Counted from the stretch's first letter, positions 8,835 through 18,504 are shown. The stretch is DNA of 64,000 nucleotides from Mycolicibacterium sp. CBMA 226 (GCF_009729075.1 NZ_VTGY01000011.1:1-64000); one strand, 5' to 3'. The notes: generated from the sequence alone by a model not told the origin. Numbers and translations are program-made.

Positions 8835-9089
8835 CTATCGAGTCGACGAGCTGAACGGAAGCAACGCAACCTCACGGGCGTTCTTCACGGCGATGGCGAT
8901 GTCGCGCTGGTGCTGCACGCAGTTACCGGTGACGCGACGGGCACGGATCTTGCCGCGCTCGCTGATGTAGGTCCGGAGCAGTCCGGTGTCCTTGTAATCG
9001 ATGGTCTGCGCCTTCTTGGAGCAGAACACGCACTTGCGGGTCTTGACCGGCTTTTCCGGCGCCGGACGCCGCTTGGTGGCCTTGGCCAT
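8835..9089 (-). CDS. rpsR: 30S ribosomal protein S18, zinc-ribbon (C+) form
   Basis: 84 residues matching bacterial S18, with RKCVFC near the N-terminus and [18 protein letters not shown] later. The CxxC plus CxxH set marks the zinc-binding C+ paralogue. Mycobacteria also make a zinc-free C- S18 under zinc limitation, usually encoded in a Zur-controlled operon elsewhere. S18 binds next to S6 on the platform of the 30S subunit, matching its operon with rpsF. Downstream rplI starts after 15 nt. Confidence 0.96.
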   Translation of the reverse strand: MAKATKRRPAPEKPVKTRKCVFCSKKAQTIDYKDTGLLRTYISERGKIRARRVTGNCVQHQRDIAIAVKNAREVALLPFSSSTR

Positions 9090-9136
9090 GTCTGTCTCTT
9101 TCTGGGTCTAGCTGGTTGCCCAGCCAATTACGTGGA

Positions 9137-9646
9137 TCAGAAGGGCGGCTCGTCGTCGGCGCCGCCGAACGAACCCGATGCCGGGGCGCTGCCCCACGGG
9201 TCGTCGGCCGGAGCGCCGCCGCCAGCGGACGGACGGGAACCCCCGCCGCCTCCGCCGAAGCCGCCACCGCCGCCGCCACTGCGGTTGGCCTTGTTCACCT
9301 TCGCCGTCGCGTACCGCAGGGACGGGCCGATCTCGTCGACCTCGACCTCCATCACGGTGCGCTTCTCACCCTCGCGGGTCTCGAACGAGCGCTGCTTCAA
9401 CCGGCCGGTCACGATGACACGCGAACCGCGGGTCAGGCTCTCGGCGACGTTCTCGGCCGCCTCGCGCCAGATGTTGCAGCGAAGGAACAGCGCCTCCCCG
9501 TCCTTCCACTCATTGCTCTGCCGGTCGAACATCCGCGGCGTCGAGGCCACGGTGAAGTTCGCAACGGCAGCACCGGACGGCGTGAAGCGCAGTTCCGGGT
9601 CAGCGGTCAGGTTTCCGATAACGGTGATGGTGGTGTCACCAGCCAC
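9137..9646 (-). CDS. ssb: Single-stranded DNA-binding protein
   Basis: The GTG start at about 9646 gives [20 protein letters not shown], the usual mycobacterial SSB beginning, and a 169-residue protein. The OB fold covers about residues 1-120. It is followed by a Gly-rich flexible tail and the acidic tip DDEPPF, which recruits replication and repair partners. SSB coats single-stranded DNA at forks and in recombination. AGGAG-type sequence precedes the start. It lies between rpsF and rpsR in the conserved operon. Confidence 0.95.
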   Translation of the reverse strand: MAGDTTITVIGNLTADPELRFTPSGAAVANFTVASTPRMFDRQSNEWKDGEALFLRCNIWREAAENVAESLTRGSRVIVTGRLKQRSFETREGEKRTVMEVEVDEIGPSLRYATAKVNKANRSGGGGGGFGGGGGGSRPSAGGGAPADDPWGSAPASGSFGGADDEPPF

Positions 9647-9727
9647 GAGATCCTCCTGGGACGGATTGGGTGAATTAGGCGCGAGCCTACGCAAGGCCCG
9701 CGACAAATCCGCAGAGCTTCGGTGCTT

Positions 9728-10018
9728 CTAGTGCTTGTCGGTCCGCAGGACCTTGGTACGCAACACCGACTCGTTCAGGTTCAGCTGACGGTCGAGCTCG
9801 TTGACCGTGGCCGGTTCGGCCTTCAGGTCGACAACCGCGTAGATGCCTTCACCGTGCTTGGCGATCTCGTAAGCCAGCCGGCGACGGCCCCAGATGTCCA
9901 CCTTTTCGACGCTGCCGCCGTCTTTGCGGACGACGTTCAGAAACGTCTCCAGCGACGGAGCTACGGTGCGCTCGTCAAGTGTGGGGTCGAGAATGACCAT
10001 GATTTCGTATGGACGCAT
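9728..10018 (-). CDS. rpsF: 30S ribosomal protein S6
   Basis: Starting at the ATG at 10018, the 96-residue product begins [16 protein letters not shown], the standard actinobacterial S6 start. A near-perfect Shine-Dalgarno AGGAGGTGATGG lies just upstream, which decides this start over an upstream in-frame one. The single alpha-beta S6 domain is complete. S6 pairs with S18 on 16S rRNA. First gene of the rpsF-ssb-rpsR-rplI operon. Confidence 0.96.
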   Translation of the reverse strand: MRPYEIMVILDPTLDERTVAPSLETFLNVVRKDGGSVEKVDIWGRRRLAYEIAKHGEGIYAVVDLKAEPATVNELDRQLNLNESVLRTKVLRTDKH

Positions 10019-10210
10019 GTGGAACCCATCACCTCCTATGGTCGTATCGGCCACGGCGTGTTCCGTGGCAGGAGGGTCGCCTGCGTCGGCAACCGGGTCA
10101 GGTTACCCGAAGAGGCCCTGAGCTGCGAAATCGGCGCTCGGAAGAGCCGTCCCGACGGGGCCGTCAAGATCGCTACTCCGGGTCCAGATCATTGTCGGCG
10201 AGGGGGACGC

Positions 10211-10356
10211 ATGACGTATCCGCAGGGGCCGTACGGTCAGGGGTTTCCGGGGGCAGCCCGGGTAACCCGCAGCAGCCGGGGCATCCACCGGGCTACCCGC
10301 CCCAGCCCGCCTACCAGCAGGGATACCCGCAGCCGGGTAGATATCGGCACAATTGA
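10211..10356 (+). pseudogene. Remnant of a Pro/Gly/Gln-rich N-terminus, frameshifted and truncated
   Basis: An ATG at 10211 opens MTYPQGPYGQGFPG. After a run of five G (about 10249-10253) the proline-rich reading continues only in another frame as GSPGNPQQPGHPPGYPPQPA and further YQQGYPQPG units, then stops at TGA 10354-10356. Adding one G to the run would restore a single 50-codon frame. Such tails begin many mycobacterial membrane proteins (an N-terminal low-complexity arm before TM segments), but nothing follows here. It is opposite in strand to its neighbours. Most likely a gene relic, less likely a short real peptide. Confidence 0.6.
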
Positions 10357-10393
10357 TTGCACAATCTGTGCACACAGCCGCGCCGACGAGAAC

Positions 10394-10858
10394 CTAGGAC
10401 TCGACCGACTTCTTGATCGCGGCCAGCGTCAGCGGAATGCCTTCCTTCGCGTACTTCGACCGAAGGGCGATCTGGGCGTCGGCGTCGTCGGGCCAACGCT
10501 CGTGGAAACCCGCGATGCCGGCCGGCAGGAACTCCCACGCTTGCGTCAGCCGGGTGCCGCCGTCGACGGGATCGAGGGTGAAGCCCCAACGCACCCAGCC
10601 GCCGTTGACCTCCCAGAAGAACTCGCGACCGGGCTCGGCGACCACTACCTGGCTGCGCGTTTCCCAGATCCGGTCGCCGGCTTCATTGCGGCCCTTGAAC
10701 CAGGCGCCGGCCACCGGGCCGCCGTCCTCGTCCTCCCACCAGCACTCTTTGCACTGCGGGCTCCACTTGCCCATGTTGGTCACGTCGGAGACCAACGCGT
10801 AGAGGGTCTCCGGATCGGAGTCGACGACGACGGAGTCAGAAAAGGTCAGATCAGTCAC
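10394..10858 (-). CDS. SRPBCC (START-like) family protein
   Basis: 154 residues from the GTG at 10858 (VTDLTFSDSVVVDSDPETLY). The START/Bet v1 pattern is visible: an early beta strand with ALVSDVTNMGKWSP, a middle beta sheet (WETRSQVVVAEPGREFFWEV) and a long C-terminal helix. Such proteins form a cavity binding hydrophobic small molecules, such as lipids or polyketides. The ligand is unknown. It follows the GT87/ponA cluster on the same strand after 42 nt and may be co-transcribed. Confidence 0.85.
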   Translation of the reverse strand: MTDLTFSDSVVVDSDPETLYALVSDVTNMGKWSPQCKECWWEDEDGGPVAGAWFKGRNEAGDRIWETRSQVVVAEPGREFFWEVNGGWVRWGFTLDPVDGGTRLTQAWEFLPAGIAGFHERWPDDADAQIALRSKYAKEGIPLTLAAIKKSVES

Positions 10859-10900
10859 GCCCACGACCCTGCCAGTGCGCACGACGGAACGCACCCGCTT

Positions 10901-12550
10901 TTATGACGTGGACGCAAGCTCTGGTTCGAGGTCGGGATCGGGTTCGGGTTCGGCCATCGAACGCGGTCGCAACCGGGCCGGCAACCAGCGCGGCGGATTG
11001 TCGTCGGCTTCGTCGAACACGCCGCCGGACGGGTCATCCACCCGGCCGCCCCAGCGGACCAGATCATGCTCGGGCCGGTAGATCGCCCGAATCACCAACG
11101 CGCACAAGCCGACCACCGCGATGTCGCGCAGCAGGACGGTCGTGGTGAAGAACTGTTCGGGTAGCCCGAGCTTGGGGTCGCCGAACAGGTAGAGCATCCG
11201 CGGAATCCAGATCAGCGCATCAATGGTCATCCACGCCAACAGGATCCGGCGGTGCGGCAGCGCCAGCGCAGCCAGCGGCACCAGCCACAGCGAATACTGC
11301 GGACTCCACACCTTGTTGGTCAGCAGGAACGCCGCCACGACTAGGAATGTCAACTGCGCCAGGCGCGGCCGCTGCGGCGCGGTCCAGGCGACGTAGGCGA
11401 TTGCCGCACAACACACGACGAACAGCACCGCGGTGACGGTGTTGAGCACCGTCGGGGGCTGCCAGAACCCGAGGTTGGTGTCGAAGCCGCTCCAGCCGGT
11501 GAAGGACTTCACGACGTTGTAGAGCGAGTCCATGTCGTCGCCGCGACGGGTGTTGAGCCGGAAGAACTCCGACCACCCGCGCGGGTACAGCACCATGACC
11601 GGCAGGTTCACGGCGATCCACGTGACCAACGCGGTGATCGAGGTCTTGGCCACCGGCCGCCACTTGCCGGTCCGCACCGCCAGCATCGCCAGTGGGATCA
11701 GCAGCAGCAGCGGATACAGCTTCAGGGCCACCCCGACCCCGATGAAAGCGCCGGCCGCCACCGGCTTTCGGCGCGACCACGCCAGCATGGCGCCGGCCGC
11801 GCACCCCGTCGCCAGGGCGTCGAAGTTCGTGAATGCTTGGAAGATCAGAATTGGCGACCCGGCGACCACCGCCGCGTCCCACGGCCGGCGGCCCGACATC
11901 CTCATTGTCGCCCAGACAGTGGCCATCCAGGCCAGGGCGAGCCCGAATGCCGAGATGTTGAAGAACATGATCACCTCGGCGACCACCGGCATCCGGACCA
12001 CCTTGGACAGCGCCGTGTAGGTCTTGGCCACCGACATGGACGCGTACTGATACATGCCGGTGAGCACCGGATATTCCATGTAGCGGATGGCGCGGGTGCC
12101 GTCGTATTGGACGCGCGGCTTGCGGTCGCTGTCGGTCTCGATCCAGCTGGACTTGTACGGGAACTTGCCGAGGTTCAGCAGCTCCGCGGTGTACAGCGGC
12201 ACGGTGTCCGAGTAGCAGAACTCGTAGTAGGCCCGCTGGTTCTGCCAGTTGGCGACCCGCTGGTCGGCGGTGCCGGTCCCGGTCGTCACCAGGCACGGCG
12301 CCTTGGTGGTGTAGCCCAGCCCGAGGAAGACGAGAGCGATCAGCAGCATCACGCGGAACGGCGTCAGGAACGGCGCCCGGCCGATCATGGCGTGCCGGCC
12401 CACCGGCCCGCCCACAACACCGGACAGCGCGGCCCCCATGACGTCGGTGCGGCTGGGCAGGTCGCGGTCGTCGGCGCTGCGCAGGTCCGGGGCGAGCCGG
12501 GCCGGCGAGACCGTCGGGACGTCGGACTCGTCTGGTTCGTCGACCGTCAC
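10901..12550 (-). CDS. GT87/DUF2029-family polytopic membrane glycosyltransferase (Rv0051-like)
   Basis: 549 residues with a cytosolic N-terminus and about ten hydrophobic segments from residue 65 onward. It has the character of GT-C mannosyltransferases that use polyprenyl-phosphate mannose on the outer face of the membrane. Acidic residues in the first extracellular loop (about residues 100-145) would be the place for the catalytic Asp. The GTG start at 12550 overlaps the ponA stop (GTGA), implying translational coupling. It corresponds to Rv0051 beside ponA1 in M. tuberculosis. A role in envelope glycan assembly is inferred from family and neighbour. Confidence 0.85.
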   Translation of the reverse strand: MTVDEPDESDVPTVSPARLAPDLRSADDRDLPSRTDVMGAALSGVVGGPVGRHAMIGRAPFLTPFRVMLLIALVFLGLGYTTKAPCLVTTGTGTADQRVANWQNQRAYYEFCYSDTVPLYTAELLNLGKFPYKSSWIETDSDRKPRVQYDGTRAIRYMEYPVLTGMYQYASMSVAKTYTALSKVVRMPVVAEVIMFFNISAFGLALAWMATVWATMRMSGRRPWDAAVVAGSPILIFQAFTNFDALATGCAAGAMLAWSRRKPVAAGAFIGVGVALKLYPLLLLIPLAMLAVRTGKWRPVAKTSITALVTWIAVNLPVMVLYPRGWSEFFRLNTRRGDDMDSLYNVVKSFTGWSGFDTNLGFWQPPTVLNTVTAVLFVVCCAAIAYVAWTAPQRPRLAQLTFLVVAAFLLTNKVWSPQYSLWLVPLAALALPHRRILLAWMTIDALIWIPRMLYLFGDPKLGLPEQFFTTTVLLRDIAVVGLCALVIRAIYRPEHDLVRWGGRVDDPSGGVFDEADDNPPRWLPARLRPRSMAEPEPDPDLEPELASTS

Positions 12551-15021
12551 GGCGGCGGCGGGGGGCCAGGCTGGTCCTGCGGACCCTGTTGACCCTGGTC
12601 ACCACCACCGGAGGGCGGCCCCCCGTGTGGAGCGACCTGCATCGTGGTCGGCGGCCCGAACGGGATGGTGATACCCGGGGCGACGACGAGCGTCGGCTGA
12701 ACCACCGTCTCGGTCGGCGCACCCGGCTGGGGTCCCTGCTGATCGTCCGGCGTCGGCGGCTTCACCACCGGCGGGGCCTGCGGCACACCCGCATACCCAC
12801 CGATGGCGGTCGGCTTCGGGAACGACTCGTTGTCGGTGCCCTTCAGCGCGCCGTCCATCGTGGACTTCCAGATGTCCGACGGCAGTCCCGAGCCGTACAC
12901 CGGCCCGCCGCCCTTGTTGACCAACGGCTGCGTGCCGGCCGTCGTACCGACCCACACCGCGGTGGACAGCGACGGCGTGTAGCCGACCATCCACGCGTCG
13001 CGGTTGGCGCCGGTGTCACCGAGCTGCACCGTGCCGGTCTTGGCCGCGGACGGCCGGCCGCCTGCCAGGTTATGGCCGCGCGAGTAGCCGGCGATCGGCT
13101 GCATCGCGGAGGTCACGTTGTCGGCGACAGCCTTGGGAATCCGCTGCTCACCCGAGGTGTCCTGGGACGTCGCGTCGTACAGCACCTGACCGTCACCGTT
13201 GACGACCTTCTGCACGAAGTGCGGCTTGTGGTACTCGCCGGACGCCGCCAGCGTCGCGTACGCCGACGCCATGTCCAGTGCGCGGCTCTGGTACTGACCC
13301 AGCACCACGCCGTTATTGGGCGGCCCGCCTTTGCCGTCCTCGGACAGCGTGTGCTCGACGCCCGGGAAGCTGTCGGCGACACCGGCCTTGTGCGCGGCGT
13401 CGGCGACGTCCTGCGCGCCGTGCTTGAGCTTGAGCATCAACCGGTAGTAGCTGGTGTTCAGCGACCGCTTGAGCGCCTCGGCGATGCTGCAGGTGCCGCA
13501 GCCCTCGCCCTCGACGTTGGTGATGTTGATGCCGTTGACCGTCACCGGCGAGCTGTCGACCTGGTACCCCAGCCCGATGCCCTGCTCCAGGGCCGCGACC
13601 AACGCGAAGACCTTGAACGACGAACCGGTCGGCAGACCCGCCTGGGCGAAGTCGAAGCCATTGGCGTCGGAGCCGCCGTAGTAGGCCTTGATGCCACCGG
13701 TGTGCGGATCGACCGACACCGCGGCCGCGCGCATGTCATCCGCCTGGCCGTCGAGGTACTTCGACACCGCATCCTCGGCGGACTTCTGCGCCTTCGGATC
13801 GATGGTCGTGGTGACCTGCAGGCCCTCGGTGTTCAGCGCCTGCTCGTTGATGTTGAAGATGCTCTGCAGCTCCTTCATCACCTGCCGCTGGATCAATCCG
13901 TTGGGGCCCTCGGTCTGGTTCTGCTGCCGGGCCTGCTCCGGCGGCACGGTGGCCGGGAACTTCTGCTGTGCGCGGTCCTCCTTGGACAGCGCACCCATGG
14001 TCACCATGCCGTCGAGTACCCAGTTCCAGCGCTCGGCCGCGCCCTCCGGGTCGACTGCCGGGTCCAGGGTCGACGGCCGCTGGATCAGCGCCGCGAGCAG
14101 TGCGCCCTCGGCCACGTCGAGCTGCTCGACCGGTTTGCCGAAGTAGGCCTTCGACGCCGCGCCGATGCCGTAGGTGCCGCGGCCGAAATAGATGATGTTC
14201 AGGTACGCCTGCAGCACTTCGTCTTTCGACCACTGCCGCGACATCTTGGTGGCGATCACCAGCTCTTTGGCCTTGCGGACCAGGCCGCCCACGCCGGAGC
14301 GGGCATCACCGACCAACGCGTTCTTCACGTACTGCTGCGTGATGGTCGACCCACCCTGCAGGTCGCCACCGAAGATGTTGTTCTTGAACGCGCGCGCGAA
14401 GCCGGAGAACGAGAAACCCGGGTTGGTGTAGAAATCCCGGTCCTCGGCAGCCATCACCGCATTGCGGACGTGCACCGGAATCTGCTCGATGTTGACGTCG
14501 ACGCGGTTGCCTTCCGGCGGGACGAACTTCGCGAGCTCGCTGCCGTCGCTGGCCAGGATCGTCGACACCTGGTTGGTACGGATGTCACCCGGCTTGGGGA
14601 TGTCGACGATGAGATACGCCATCGCGAACGTGACGATGGGCAGCACCAGCAACATGACGGCGGCCGCGTAACAGAGCCGCCGGAACAGCTTCCAGTTCCA
14701 GTTGATGTGCGGCAACTGGGGCCCGCCCGACTTCCCGCCACCGGTCCGCGGGGGTGGCGGCGGCGGCGACTTCGGCGGCGGGTTCATGCCCGCGCTCGCG
14801 CTGATCGGCGGCTGACTCGGGCGCTTGGCGCCGTCGAGCGCGGCCTTCACCGCGTCGATCGGATCCCGCAGCCGCGGGTCATCGGCCTTCCCGACCGGCG
14901 GCAGGATCATGGTGCGCCGGTCATCCGGCGGCACCTGGCCAGCGCGACCTTGCGCTGCGCCGGCGGCCGGTCCTCTGGTCGCGTCGTTGTTCGACCGGCT
15001 GTGGCGCCCTCCCTCAGTCAC
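12547..15021 (-). CDS. ponA: Bifunctional class A penicillin-binding protein (PonA1)
   Basis: 824 residues. There is a cytosolic Pro-rich N-terminus and one TM segment (about 116-138). The GT51 glycosyltransferase domain has catalytic E193 in EDRDFY and the GGSTITQQ motif near 223-230. The transpeptidase has S467xxK470 (GSSFK), S520-L-N and K661-T-G. The C-terminal 90 residues are Pro/Gln/Gly-rich and end in a proline run. It polymerises and crosslinks peptidoglycan for polar growth. It sits between DUF5318 (8-nt overlap) and the GT87 gene (4-nt overlap). Corresponds to Rv0050. Confidence 0.97.
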   Translation of the reverse strand: MTEGGRHSRSNNDATRGPAAGAAQGRAGQVPPDDRRTMILPPVGKADDPRLRDPIDAVKAALDGAKRPSQPPISASAGMNPPPKSPPPPPPRTGGGKSGGPQLPHINWNWKLFRRLCYAAAVMLLVLPIVTFAMAYLIVDIPKPGDIRTNQVSTILASDGSELAKFVPPEGNRVDVNIEQIPVHVRNAVMAAEDRDFYTNPGFSFSGFARAFKNNIFGGDLQGGSTITQQYVKNALVGDARSGVGGLVRKAKELVIATKMSRQWSKDEVLQAYLNIIYFGRGTYGIGAASKAYFGKPVEQLDVAEGALLAALIQRPSTLDPAVDPEGAAERWNWVLDGMVTMGALSKEDRAQQKFPATVPPEQARQQNQTEGPNGLIQRQVMKELQSIFNINEQALNTEGLQVTTTIDPKAQKSAEDAVSKYLDGQADDMRAAAVSVDPHTGGIKAYYGGSDANGFDFAQAGLPTGSSFKVFALVAALEQGIGLGYQVDSSPVTVNGINITNVEGEGCGTCSIAEALKRSLNTSYYRLMLKLKHGAQDVADAAHKAGVADSFPGVEHTLSEDGKGGPPNNGVVLGQYQSRALDMASAYATLAASGEYHKPHFVQKVVNGDGQVLYDATSQDTSGEQRIPKAVADNVTSAMQPIAGYSRGHNLAGGRPSAAKTGTVQLGDTGANRDAWMVGYTPSLSTAVWVGTTAGTQPLVNKGGGPVYGSGLPSDIWKSTMDGALKGTDNESFPKPTAIGGYAGVPQAPPVVKPPTPDDQQGPQPGAPTETVVQPTLVVAPGITIPFGPPTTMQVAPHGGPPSGGGDQGQQGPQDQPGPPPPP

Positions 15022-15445
15022 TGGCGGTGCGCGCTTTCGAGCGCGCTGCCCGGGTGCCGCGGGGCTTCGCTGCCTTCGGGGGACTCGGCGTCCCTAATAC
15101 ATATGACTTGACCAAATGATTCCAACTGCAAGTGCGGCATACCTCCACCACGTGAACCGCGAATTCGTCGAATTTGGCCGCCAGCATGACGAGTTCCTCG
15201 GTGCTGCGGGCCGAACCCGACACCGCTCCGAGGTGATCACCGAAGACCCACGACACCAATGTCAGTGGTTCTTTACGGCAGATCGGACACATCACCGAAC
15301 TGGTACGACCATGAAATTTTGCTGCGCGCAGCAGGTAGGGGTTGGCGTCACATACCTCGGTGACGCCGGTGCGGCCGGAGTAGACCTCGGCCAGCAGCGA
15401 CCTGCGCCGGAGCGCATAGTCGACCACCTGCCGCTGCAATCGCAC
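15014..15445 (-). CDS. DUF5318 family protein (Rv0049-like)
   Basis: 143 residues from the GTG at 15445 (VRLQRQVVDYALRRRSLL), which matches the start I recall for Rv0049. Longer readings upstream are low-complexity and unlikely. It has two Cys pairs, CPIC and CRTC plus an earlier Cys in EVCDANPY, suggesting a small zinc-binding fold. The C-terminus is Arg/Lys/Pro-rich. Function unknown. Always upstream of ponA in mycobacteria and overlapping its start by 8 nt, so probably linked to wall synthesis or its regulation. Confidence 0.88.
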   Translation of the reverse strand: MRLQRQVVDYALRRRSLLAEVYSGRTGVTEVCDANPYLLRAAKFHGRTSSVMCPICRKEPLTLVSWVFGDHLGAVSGSARSTEELVMLAAKFDEFAVHVVEVCRTCSWNHLVKSYVLGTPSPPKAAKPRGTRAARSKARTASD

Positions 15446-15570
15446 GGTGACCAGAGTACGTCGGGCAGCTGGGCGCCGACGCGTGATGGCACGCATGTAG
15501 CCGGGTTGTGGCCGGCTCGATAGGTGAGGCCGCTGGTGGCCGGGCCCAGGCGGGCACGCCATCTGACCTC

Positions 15571-15576
15571 TACGCT
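15571..15576 (+). promoter_or_regulatory. -10 element of a leaderless DUF1707 gene
   Basis: TACGCT ends 6 nt before the GTG at 15583, so transcription would begin at or next to the start codon. Confidence 0.6.
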
Positions 15577-15582
15577 TTTCCG

Positions 15583-16434
15583 GTGGCCACCGCAGCGACC
15601 CGGGCGAAAGACAGCGACCGCAACGACACCTGCCAAATTCTGGACGCGGCATTGGCCGACGGTCAGCTGTCTGCCGAGGAACACCGCCAGCGCGTCGCAG
15701 CGGCCACCACTGCCGTCACGCTCGGCGACCTACGCGCACTGGTGACCGATCTGCAGACGACGGACGCACCCGTCCAGCTGCCCACCCTGAAGACGGGTGC
15801 GGGCCGGCCGGGCCGCACCGGTTGGGGCGTGCTCGCCGCCGGGGCTGCGGTGATGCTGGTCCTCGGCATCGCCATCGGCTGGGGCATCTACGCCGGGCCA
15901 GGCCAGTCTCCGCTGAGTAGCGCCCAAGACCCCGGGGCCAAACCGGACGGGGTGGCCCCGCTGGTCCTGACGCCGCCGCGGCAGCTGCAGTCCCTCGGCG
16001 GACTGACCGGCCTGCTCGCCCAGACGAAACAGAAGTTCGGTGACACCACCGGGTACGGGCTGATCATCTACTCGGACTACGCGATCCTGACGCGCACCGA
16101 CCCGAACGAGCCGCGCCAGGCGCTGCGGTACACCTATCGCGGCGGGTGGGGCGACCCGGACACCACGTCGGTCAGCAGCGACGGACGCGTCGTCGACCTG
16201 GGCAAATTCAACGTCGAGAAGATCACCGCGGTCCTGCACGGCGCACCAGAAACCCTGGGCATCAAGCGCAACGACATCAATACCGTGTACCTCAGTATCG
16301 ACCCGAGCAAAGACACCACCGCGCCACGGGACAGCGTCACCATCTCGATCTACGTGTCCGGGAAGTTCAACAACAGCGGCTACATCCAGCTGGACCCCGA
16401 CGGCAACCAGAAAGAGATCAGCTACCCCAGCTGA
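15583..16434 (+). CDS. DUF1707 (SHOCT-like) membrane protein, Rv0048c-like
   Basis: 283 residues from the GTG at 15583. Residues about 9-62 form the DUF1707 domain: RAKDSDRNDTCQILDAALAD, then an EHRQRVAAATTA helix and LGDLRALVTDLQ. One TM segment follows at 82-104. The rest is an extracytoplasmic domain of about 175 residues with no family I recognise. The start is set by the DUF1707 beginning and a TACGCT -10 six bases upstream. Divergent from DUF5318-ponA. Likely a signalling or envelope-associated protein; role unknown. Confidence 0.85.
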   Translation: MATAATRAKDSDRNDTCQILDAALADGQLSAEEHRQRVAAATTAVTLGDLRALVTDLQTTDAPVQLPTLKTGAGRPGRTGWGVLAAGAAVMLVLGIAIGWGIYAGPGQSPLSSAQDPGAKPDGVAPLVLTPPRQLQSLGGLTGLLAQTKQKFGDTTGYGLIIYSDYAILTRTDPNEPRQALRYTYRGGWGDPDTTSVSSDGRVVDLGKFNVEKITAVLHGAPETLGIKRNDINTVYLSIDPSKDTTAPRDSVTISIYVSGKFNNSGYIQLDPDGNQKEISYPS

Positions 16435-16599
16435 TTCGCCACGCGTTCGGCCGGTGTTGATCGCCGGCACGAATGTTGTTCATCTCCGTGTGTGGTTCGA
16501 TTGGCCCCGTATATATCGGCGCGATACTATGGCGCGAGGTGTTGAAGCGTCCTAGCGCTCAATATGCGATGCCGTCAATTTATGTCGGGAGGTGACACT

Positions 16600-17172
16600 G
16601 TGCTGGAGCTGGCCGTCCTGGGGCTTCTGCTGGAGTCCCCCATGCACGGCTATGAGCTGCGCAAACGGCTGACCGGGCTGCTGGGTGCGTTCCGCGCGTT
16701 CTCGTATGGCTCGCTCTACCCGGCGCTGCGTCGCATGCAGGCCGACGGCCTGATCGTCGAAGACGCGGCACCGCTCGGGTCGACGAAGGTGCGTCGCGCG
16801 CGCCGCGTGTACCAGCTCACCGACGCCGGCAAGCAACGGTTTACCGAACTCGTGGCGGACACCGGCCCCCAGAACTACACCGATGACGGATTCGGTGTGC
16901 ACTTGGCGTTCTTCAATCGGACGCCCGCCGAAGCCAGGATGCGAATCCTGGAAGGGCGGCGCCGTCAGGTCGAGGAACGTCGCGAAGGTCTGCGCGAGGC
17001 GATCGCACGGGCCAGCAGTTCACTCGACCGCTACACCCGCCAGCTGCATCAGCTCGGGCTCGAGTCCAGTGAGCGCGAAGTGAAATGGCTCAACGAGCTG
17101 ATTGCTGCCGAGCGCGTGGCAACTGCCGGACCGACGGCACCGCCGTCACAAGGCCACGCCGACCAAACCTGA
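16600..17172 (+). CDS. PadR-family transcriptional regulator (Rv0047c-like)
   Basis: 190 residues from the GTG at 16600 behind GGGAGGTG. The N-terminal PadR winged helix reads VLELAVLGLLLESPMHGYEL, then a YGSLYPALRRMQADGLI recognition region and the KVRRARRVYQLTDAG wing. The C-terminal half is a helical dimerisation domain. PadR repressors typically sense phenolics, drugs or envelope stress. It lies 54 nt upstream of ino1, as in M. tuberculosis, and could regulate it or itself. An in-frame ATG at 16582 is an alternative start. Confidence 0.92.
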   Translation: MLELAVLGLLLESPMHGYELRKRLTGLLGAFRAFSYGSLYPALRRMQADGLIVEDAAPLGSTKVRRARRVYQLTDAGKQRFTELVADTGPQNYTDDGFGVHLAFFNRTPAEARMRILEGRRRQVEERREGLREAIARASSSLDRYTRQLHQLGLESSEREVKWLNELIAAERVATAGPTAPPSQGHADQT

Positions 17173-17226
17173 GCGCACGCGTCCCCGGGCGAATGCACTG
17201 AAAGAGTAGGAAAAGGAGACCGTCAC

Positions 17227-18315
17227 ATGTCTGAGTCGAACGAGGTTCGGGTCGCAATCGTCGGCGTAGGCAACTGCGCGGCGTCGCTCGTACAGGGCGT
17301 GCAGTACTACCAGGACGCCGATGCGAACTCGACCGTGCCGGGCCTGATGCACGTGAAGTTCGGCACGTACCACGTGCGCGACGTGAAGTTCGTCGCCGCG
17401 TTCGACGTGGACGCCAAGAAGGTCGGCTTCGACCTCTCCGAGGCCATCGGCGCTTCCGAGAACAACACCATCAAGATCGCCGACGTGCCGCCGACCGACG
17501 TCATCGTGCAGCGCGGCCCGACCCTGGACGGCATCGGCAAGTACTACGCCGACACCATCGAGGTCTCCGACGCCGAGCCCGTCGATGTGGTCAAGGTACT
17601 CAAGGACGCGAACGTCGACGTCCTGGTCTCCTACCTGCCCGTCGGCTCCGAAGAGGCCGACAAGTTCTACGCCCAGTGCGCCATCGACGCCAAGGTCGCG
17701 TTCGTCAACGCCCTGCCCGTGTTCATCGCTTCCGACCCCGTGTGGGCCAAGAAGTTCGAGGACGCCGGCGTGCCGATCGTCGGCGACGACATCAAGAGCC
17801 AGGTCGGCGCGACCATCACCCACCGCGTGATGGCCAAGCTGTTCGAGGACCGCGGCGTCACCCTGGACCGCACCTACCAGCTGAACGTCGGCGGCAACAT
17901 GGACTTCAAGAACATGCTCGAGCGTGAGCGTCTGGAGTCGAAGAAGGTCTCCAAGACCCAGGCCGTCACCTCGAACCTGACCGGCTCGCTGGCCGACAAG
18001 GTCTACGACAAGAACGTGCACATCGGCCCCTCGGACTACGTCGCGTGGCTCGACGACCGCAAGTGGGCGTACGTGCGCCTCGAGGGTCGCGCCTTCGGCG
18101 ACGTCCCGCTGAACCTGGAGTACAAGCTCGAGGTGTGGGACTCCCCCAACTCGGCCGGCATCATCATCGACGCCGTGCGCGCCGCCAAGATCGCCAAGGA
18201 CCGTGGCCTCGGTGGCCCGATCCTGCCGGCCTCGGCCTACCTGATGAAGAGCCCGCCGGTGCAGGTTGCCGACGACCTCGCGCGGGCCCAGCTGGAAGCC
18301 TTCATCGAGGGCTAG
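17227..18315 (+). CDS. ino1: Inositol-1-phosphate synthase
   Basis: 362 residues of the actinobacterial myo-inositol-1-phosphate synthase. It converts glucose 6-phosphate to inositol 1-phosphate using NAD+, the first step to phosphatidylinositol, PIMs, LAM and mycothiol. The NAD-binding N-terminus reads [18 protein letters not shown], and the family stretch [11 protein letters not shown] with NVGGNMDF is near the middle. A clear AAGGAG precedes the ATG. Coding is strongly biased to C-ending codons, as for a highly expressed gene. A strong hairpin follows the stop. Confidence 0.97.
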   Translation: MSESNEVRVAIVGVGNCAASLVQGVQYYQDADANSTVPGLMHVKFGTYHVRDVKFVAAFDVDAKKVGFDLSEAIGASENNTIKIADVPPTDVIVQRGPTLDGIGKYYADTIEVSDAEPVDVVKVLKDANVDVLVSYLPVGSEEADKFYAQCAIDAKVAFVNALPVFIASDPVWAKKFEDAGVPIVGDDIKSQVGATITHRVMAKLFEDRGVTLDRTYQLNVGGNMDFKNMLERERLESKKVSKTQAVTSNLTGSLADKVYDKNVHIGPSDYVAWLDDRKWAYVRLEGRAFGDVPLNLEYKLEVWDSPNSAGIIIDAVRAAKIAKDRGLGGPILPASAYLMKSPPVQVADDLARAQLEAFIEG

Positions 18316-18330
18316 TTTTACGACGTCAGA

Positions 18331-18361
18331 GTGGGCGGCCAGGTGAAACCTGGCCGCCCAC
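18331..18361 (+). terminator. Terminator hairpin downstream of ino1
   Basis: A perfect 13-bp inverted repeat, GTGGGCGGCCAGG and CCTGGCCGCCCAC, surrounds a 5-nt loop (TGAAA). It starts 16 nt after the ino1 stop. No long T tract follows, as is common for mycobacterial terminators. Confidence 0.82.
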
Positions 18362-18428
18362 TTGGCGTTTGGGGCATCAGCGCGATCCGGGCCGAGTGCT
18401 GTGAGACTGACCACAACCGGCCATCAAA

Positions 18429-18459
18429 CTGGATCGAGTCCAGAAAAAACGACTAGGGT
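18429..18459 (+). promoter_or_regulatory. Candidate ahpC promoter and operator
   Basis: TAGGGT at 18454-18459 is a plausible -10 about 45 nt before the ahpC start. A CTGGA-N5-TCCAG inverted repeat (18429-18443) overlaps the expected -35 zone and may be a regulator site. No oxyR gene is adjacent. Confidence 0.4.
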
Positions 18460-18504
18460 AGGTGCTCGTAACAGACATCCGATAGACCCCGAAGAGAGGT
18501 TCTC

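Noticed and set aside
12589..15111. 840-codon forward open frame opposite ponA
   Set aside because: Antisense shadow with Arg/Gly/Val-rich composition. ponA has all catalytic motifs on the other strand.
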